Assembly: GCA_028023455.1 (NCBI GenBank)
Contig: JAQFVV010012394.1
Span: 25,989,053-26,053,052, forward strand
DNA: 64,000 bases
Origin: Epiperipatus broadwayi
Taxonomy: Eukaryota; Onychophora; Udeonychophora; Euonychophora; Peripatidae
Direction: 5' to 3'
A model generated the notes under the pieces. The model worked only from the letters and a program-made list of their open reading frames with translations. It was not told the origin of the DNA and searched no databases. Below are positions 58,936 to 64,000 of this stretch, piece by piece (positions within the stretch are counted from its first letter, which is position 1; the number at the start of each line of letters is the position of its first letter). The translations under genes were made by a program, and so were the position numbers.

Positions 58936-61900
58936 GGGCAAATAACTAAATTTCTTTACTCAGCTTATTTAATTATTTATGAGAGAAAAAAATGTTTTAA
59001 ATTTAAAATTATAAAAAACGTATATAGAATTTATAAAAAAATTTTCTTCATTATTAAGTTTTCTCTTTATGGTAATAATTTTCACTTCTACCTTCAAAAA
59101 AATCTGAAGCAATAGCCCATGTCAAAGCAGAGATCTGCTATTAAAAGTTGGGGCTGTAAAATAGTTTCTATTCCAGTTCATGTAATAAACAACGTTTTTT
59201 TATTAATAAAATCGACTTCTTTTTCCCCCGGAATTTGAATCTCAGTACAAAGCTATAACACTGCTAAAGATTGGTTTACGTTAAATGACATATATATATG
59301 GCAAGACGGCCTAAACTTAATAATTTCAATATTTTCAAAAGTGAATTAAAAAAAAAAATTCAAAATAAAAAATATTAGTTTGATTTAATTAAAATTATTT
59401 TTATTTTGGCTGCTTTGAAGAAGTCAAATATATTGCAACGGAACGGTCTTTTTCTCATTGAGGAATACACCTCCTTATGATCATTCGTTTAATTAACTCA
59501 GTCGAGATAATCATAAGAGCGTTAATAATTAAATAGAAGTAAATTCGATTTAATATGCCTTTTTCCAGTTTTCCTCTACTTGATTCACATTATGCCACAA
59601 TAATCAAACTCAGGAAAAATATGCGTGTACTCTACTTCAGAGTATGATTGTATCATGCTTAATGTGCAAATTATCTATATATATGATGTGATGATTTGGA
59701 GAGTAGATAAATAAAAAAATTGGCAACGACTTTGATAATAAATATTTAATAAAATCATTAATATTAACAAACTCTGTTCATTATTGTATTTTAATTATAC
59801 AATTATTAACTGATGGATGGATAAGCGTGAACATCCTTCATTTCATTTCTTGAATATTTGGTGATCCAAATCCCGTTTTATCCCTATGAAAAATAATCAC
59901 TCATTCCCTAAACTTGATAATTCAAACCTTACATGCAAAAAAAAAAAAATTTAAACCATCATCCAAATAATTTTGTGTCCATGCTAACTAATTTTCCTAT
60001 CCTTAGCGTTGTTTTTTTTTTTTTCAATTTCTAGTTGAGTTTATCCACACCTTATGACTTTGTGAGGATTATTCTATGTTTTGGGAGCCTTTTTCTAATA
60101 GTATGATAATATATGATAGGAAAGATCAATCATTCAAGTGTTTTAATCATATATTCCGAATAACATAGATCTATTGTTGTAACAACCATTTAATATTTAA
60201 TACTGTAATTGTCATAGCCTAGGTATTTACTATTACATAAAGGAGTAAAGTCTTACGTTTTAGTCTATAAATGGACAAACTTATTATCAAGCAAGCTTGG
60301 AATATCTATACATTTTATTTATAAACTGAAAGTAATAATATTCACGACCTTCCCCTCAATATAAATTTAAATTACAGTTGGATGAAATTCACCTATTATC
60401 AAAAAAAAGAAATTAAAATAATAATAATAAAAAAATATGTGGATAATATTAATCCGGTGAAGTAGAGCCGAAGTTCAAATTAGCAACAATTCATGTTGAC
60501 AAATGTCCAAGGAATTTTATTTTAGAAAAGTTCTTTGTCCTTCTTATCTGACTTATACTTCACTGAATCCTATTCAAATGCCATATGAATGTTCATGATC
60601 GCGATTCTAATTCTTTCATCGACAATCTTCACTCTAATTTAAATAGTTTTCTTGATTTATTGTAGCATATTTTTGGTGTTTTTATTCAGCATGGATGAAT
60701 AGATGCTAATTTTAATTGAAACTTAATTTCAACATGGTTATGTGGCAGACAATTATATCTCCGCAATTCCATCTCTCTTTTAGCCAGACATAGCTATGAA
60801 ATTCAGTTGATAAATTTGCTTAAAGTTCTAGGTCTTATAGAGTTAATAGTAGAGTTCTATTTTTAAAAGACTCAGATTAGGATTAAGATGGTTTGTTAAT
60901 GTTTAAATTCACTATTATTATGAATAAAGTGTTTCCAAGATTTGTAAAGTAAAATTTTACAAAATATGTAGTTTATCCGTATTGATTCAAGCAGGTTTCT
61001 TCTTATTTCCTGTTATTATTTTCTTCTTTAGAAATATGATATTTTCAATGGCTGTTGTTCTATAATCTTAAATGGCAAATTAGAAGTTAGATTTTACCAA
61101 AATGCATGTCGACTAGCCAAAGTTATTTTCAAATCTTTTTTTTTTTCCGAAGAAGAAAGGCATTTGTTTTTATATTATTTGTTATTTAATGCGAGCTGTT
61201 CCATTTTGATTTATATTTTATCATTTTACTGTGACAATTTGAGTTCACATTTTTATTTCAATTATTGACATCATTTTAATATATGCATGGCTTATGTACT
61301 GGATTAATAAATAATAAAAAATTTAATTGTTATTTCTTTGTTTTGATTTTTATGAATAACTTTCTTGCGTTTTTAAGTTTGATCATTTTTAAGTCAGTAT
61401 TGTTAGGAATATAATTTTGAATGATGAACTGAAACAAAATTATTAACATATAATTAATAATATGCTTTTGGTTTATTTAAATGTGTAATCCTTAATTAGT
61501 TTTAAATATAAAGGGTAATGCTAGGGTACTTGTTTTAATGTTCAAGTTTATATCTCTATCTTAGGTATTTTATATATGTGTGTAAAAAACCTAAGTTGGT
61601 TTTGATTGGTGATAATAGTCTTTGAGATGGATGCATGTGTATGGGTTTTTGGTGAACATAATGTGTCACCTTACAATATAAAACAAATTATAGTTACACA
61701 CACCTTATTTAAATGTAGTATTGCTTTCTGTGCCAAAGGACAAGCTCTATGATTCTGATCATTTACATCAAAAACATGCTTAGCAAATTACAATAATAAA
61801 AACTGTATTACCTTTTATTGGTTAAAAGTTCAAAAGATTTATATATATAAATTACAGTGAAGACAAGAAAAGAGAAATAATATATATTTTCAAAAAACAA

Positions 61901-62679
61901 ATTATATTAAACATAACATAAATAATTATATGCATATTTATAAAACTTCAATAAATTAAAAATTAATGGAAATTTATAAGATAGTATATATAAAGTGAGG
62001 AAAGGTATGATTTTATTTATTCTCTGTATTGTTGAGTTATATAGTTAATTTATTACAACTTTTGGTGAATCTCTAACAATTTAGATTGCTGTACCATAAT
62101 TTAATTTATTCATGTTTTAATTAGAATGAATTTGAACTCAGACTTTCAAGCTCCATACAGCTGCTATCTACTCCATCTTATATATACATATATGCGTATT
62201 GGTTGTATATGTTCAGTGTAGGCAATATACTTGTATTTAAATACTGGTTTGGTTTTTAATAATTATTTTTACTTCTATTATAAAACACTAGATGGCGCTC
62301 TGTAGCAGATATTTAACATTATGTGCCAAAAATGGCTTTTAATGTATATTTTCATATATATTTTCTGCAATAGGTGTTATATATGATATTTTTATTACAA
62401 ATTTATAATTTACATAATTAAATTAAAACCTGTGACGTATTAACACCTAATTAAGCAGTATTGTAAGAGTAAATGAAATCAATTAAGCACAAATCAATGA
62501 AGAAAAAGAATAATACAACTTTTTGAAAAAAAAAAAAAATTAAGCAATTTTCTACATTTTAATTATTTTTTAAGTTAATTACTAATTAAAAACAAACTAT
62601 ATATGGAGTTTCTGCAAATGAATTGGTATTTGTGATTAAAACAGATAGGGGCTTTAGTTGCAGTATAGGAATATTAAGG
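58936..62679. other. Long AT-rich stretch without recognised genes
   Basis: I see no domain, exon with convincing splice sites, or known repeat. Homopolymer runs occur at 59349-59359, 59938-59950, 60012-60024 and 61136-61147. Confidence 0.45.
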
Positions 62680-63300
62680 ATATTAAAACAGGCAAAACTC
62701 ACTATACGTTTTGCCACACACAGTAAGCTAGAGTAATTAATGGATGCCAGAAGGCTTGTGCATAAAATCACCCCTCCCCATCTAGTGCCTACTCATCCAA
62801 TATCCCCAGACTAGTTTCTCGCTTATGGCCTTCATCAGTGAGGAGCCTTGGATATGAGAGCACTGCACTTAGATCTTAGGATCTAATGCAACCCTCCAGC
62901 AGCCACCTTATTTATATCTCCACTTAACTACAAATGTATGAGTCTTAATTTGAAAACACCTAATATTTTCAATTCAAGCTCATCAGCTTATATAGTCATA
63001 TAGGTCTGAACTCAGTTCAGTACTTATACATTTTGGTGTTCTTTGGTTCTTTAATAACCATAACCACCACTATTCTATAAGGCAGGATTGGTTTTAAGCC
63101 AATAAACATCACATGATAACCACTCCTTATGCTTGCTTATAACTGTTATTAAAACAGGCAAAACTCACTATAAGTATTGCCACACAATACTCTAGCTTGC
63201 TGTGTGTGGTAATACGTATAGTGAGTTTTGCCTGTTTTAATAACAGTTATAAGCAAGCATAAGAAGCGGTGATCATGTGATGTTTATTGGCTTAATAATA
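62680..63300 (-). repeat. Hammerhead-bearing repeat, copy B, with 90-bp inverted end
   Basis: The best-preserved copy. On the minus strand it runs from 'atcatgtgatgtttattggc' (63097-63120) through 'ggtggctgctggagggttgc' (about 62905), the core at 62803-62844, 'aggcactagatggggag', 'ctctagcttactgtgtgtgg' and 'agttttgcctgttttaata' (62680). The same end sequence reappears at 63097-63186 facing its inverse at 63203-63292: arms of about 90 bp, only a few mismatches, 16-bp spacer. This shows where one unit begins and ends and that units abut head to tail and head to head. Confidence 0.8.
62803..62844 (-). ncRNA. Hammerhead-ribozyme motif with complete core and helix I (copy B)
   Basis: On the minus strand: TCCTCA, CTGATGA (62832-62838), AGGCCATAAGCGA, GAAAC (62814-62818), TA, GTC (62809-62811), TGGGGA (62803-62808). 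Helix I is six pairs including one G-U. All core bases fit CUGANGA/GAAA/GUH. Stem II is weak here (GC/GC plus mismatches), and stem III has two pairs, as in minimal PLE/retrozyme ribozymes that are thought to cut best as dimers. Confidence 0.6.
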
Positions 63301-64000
63301 CGAATACTTTAAAAAAAAAAAAAAAATTAGAATTTATTAGTCAATCAGATATACAAGACAAATACGATGTATTTTGATGCATTGCTATCTATGGTTTATC
63401 TTGTGTTTAAACCTCCAGTGATATCTGTTTGAGAATGTGGCTGCAAGGTTTATCCGCAATTGAGAGTTCTTAGATTTTTTAGGGATTGAATATTCAGGTT
63501 TTAGGCAATTGATAAATTGCCCAAGTGTCTTTAATTATTCCCATGGGGGAGGGTTTACTATTTAGTCTCTTATCTTAATTTTCTCTATGGTCTTGCAGAA
63601 TATAGAGATTAAATGACAGTTATTATTTTTAAAGATTAATTGACAATCATACGACATAATATTACTTTTCCAAGGTGATTGCTGATCTACATAAAGTAAT
63701 GTATAAATTAAAATAGCATATTTAACTTCATCCATCATGTTTCAGTTCCCTGATAACTTATGAAAACCCAAAGTCCTAATGCATGAGGTGCTTAACTATT
63801 GTTAATAGTCAAATGCAAAAATTAGCGATGATTTGAGAAGCTCCGCACTGCTATTAAAATGACATTGTGAGAGACTCTGTAAGAGATTTGATGTAGAATG
63901 TATGAGTGAAGATCAGAGCAACACTTGAAATCATATGTTCAAATATGGTTCATTAACATTCCCTGTTGTGCAAATAATTTTAAATAAAATTGATGGTTTA
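63301..64000. other. AT-rich spacer
   Basis: No gene recognised. Poly-A run at 63311-63326. Confidence 0.45.

Noticed and set aside
1-64000. A bacterial-type operon or phage system
   Set aside because: Gene density, splice-like signals, PLE/RTE/L1-like/hAT elements and tRNA-derived SINEs all point to an animal genome.

Overview
This window is nuclear DNA of an animal, AT-rich and poor in host genes. No long conserved host gene is visible. What can be recognised is mostly selfish DNA at different stages of decay: two non-LTR retrotransposons (one RTE-like, one L1/Tx1-like), a fragment of a third, an ORF1 with PHD finger and esterase, a Penelope-like element (PLE), a hAT transposon, several TA-flanked or foldback MITEs, tRNA-derived SINEs in tandem arrays, and a dispersed repeat family carrying hammerhead-ribozyme-like motifs. 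This mixture, with long intron-like AT-rich DNA, suggests a lophotrochozoan invertebrate. A cephalopod such as an octopus is my best guess, but that is inference from general repeat character and not proof.

Layout. 1-5 kb: 3' fragment of a reverse transcriptase (minus strand), then AT-rich DNA with one small, well-bounded candidate host exon on the minus strand (3919-4002). 5-14 kb: AT-rich spacer, a perfect 140-bp tandem duplication (7461-7740), and two oppositely oriented tandem arrays of a tRNA-derived SINE (minus at about 10.0-10.5 kb, plus at about 11.5-12.2 kb), the second containing a tRNA-Gly(UCC)-like pseudogene. 14.4-17.7 kb: hAT transposon fossil with a GTF2IRD2/ZBED-type transposase, split by a foldback element. 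18.7-19.2 kb: hammerhead-bearing repeat. 19.9-22.9 kb: nearly full-length RTE-like retrotransposon on the minus strand with candidate target-site duplications. 23-30 kb: decayed hammerhead repeats and AT-rich spacer. 30.2-32.4 kb: decayed PLE with ribozyme-like motifs and a tRNA-like segment upstream. 32.4-38 kb: small MITEs and short repeats. 38.4-38.95 kb: two phase-compatible candidate host exons on the minus strand, the second ending in a stop codon. 39.1-41.1 kb: two TA-flanked inverted-repeat elements. 42-51.7 kb: AT-rich DNA with two copies of a 230-bp repeat. 52-53.9 kb: an uninterrupted 626-codon L1/Tx1-like reverse transcriptase on the plus strand. 54.7-58.9 kb and 62.7-63.3 kb: more hammerhead repeats, often in head-to-head pairs, one of them abutting the retrotransposon ORF1 pseudogene (57.6-58.6 kb).

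How the parts relate. The main signal is the recurrence of a core of the form CUGAUGA / GAAAC / GUC with a pairing helix I in at least seven copies of one repeat family, plus a different, independent core upstream of the PLE. PLEs and retrozymes are known carriers of minimal type I hammerheads with a very short stem III, and the copies here show that short stem III together with tandem and inverted unit arrangements. The candidate host exons all lie on the minus strand, so a minus-strand host gene or genes with long introns may cross the window, but I cannot identify the protein.
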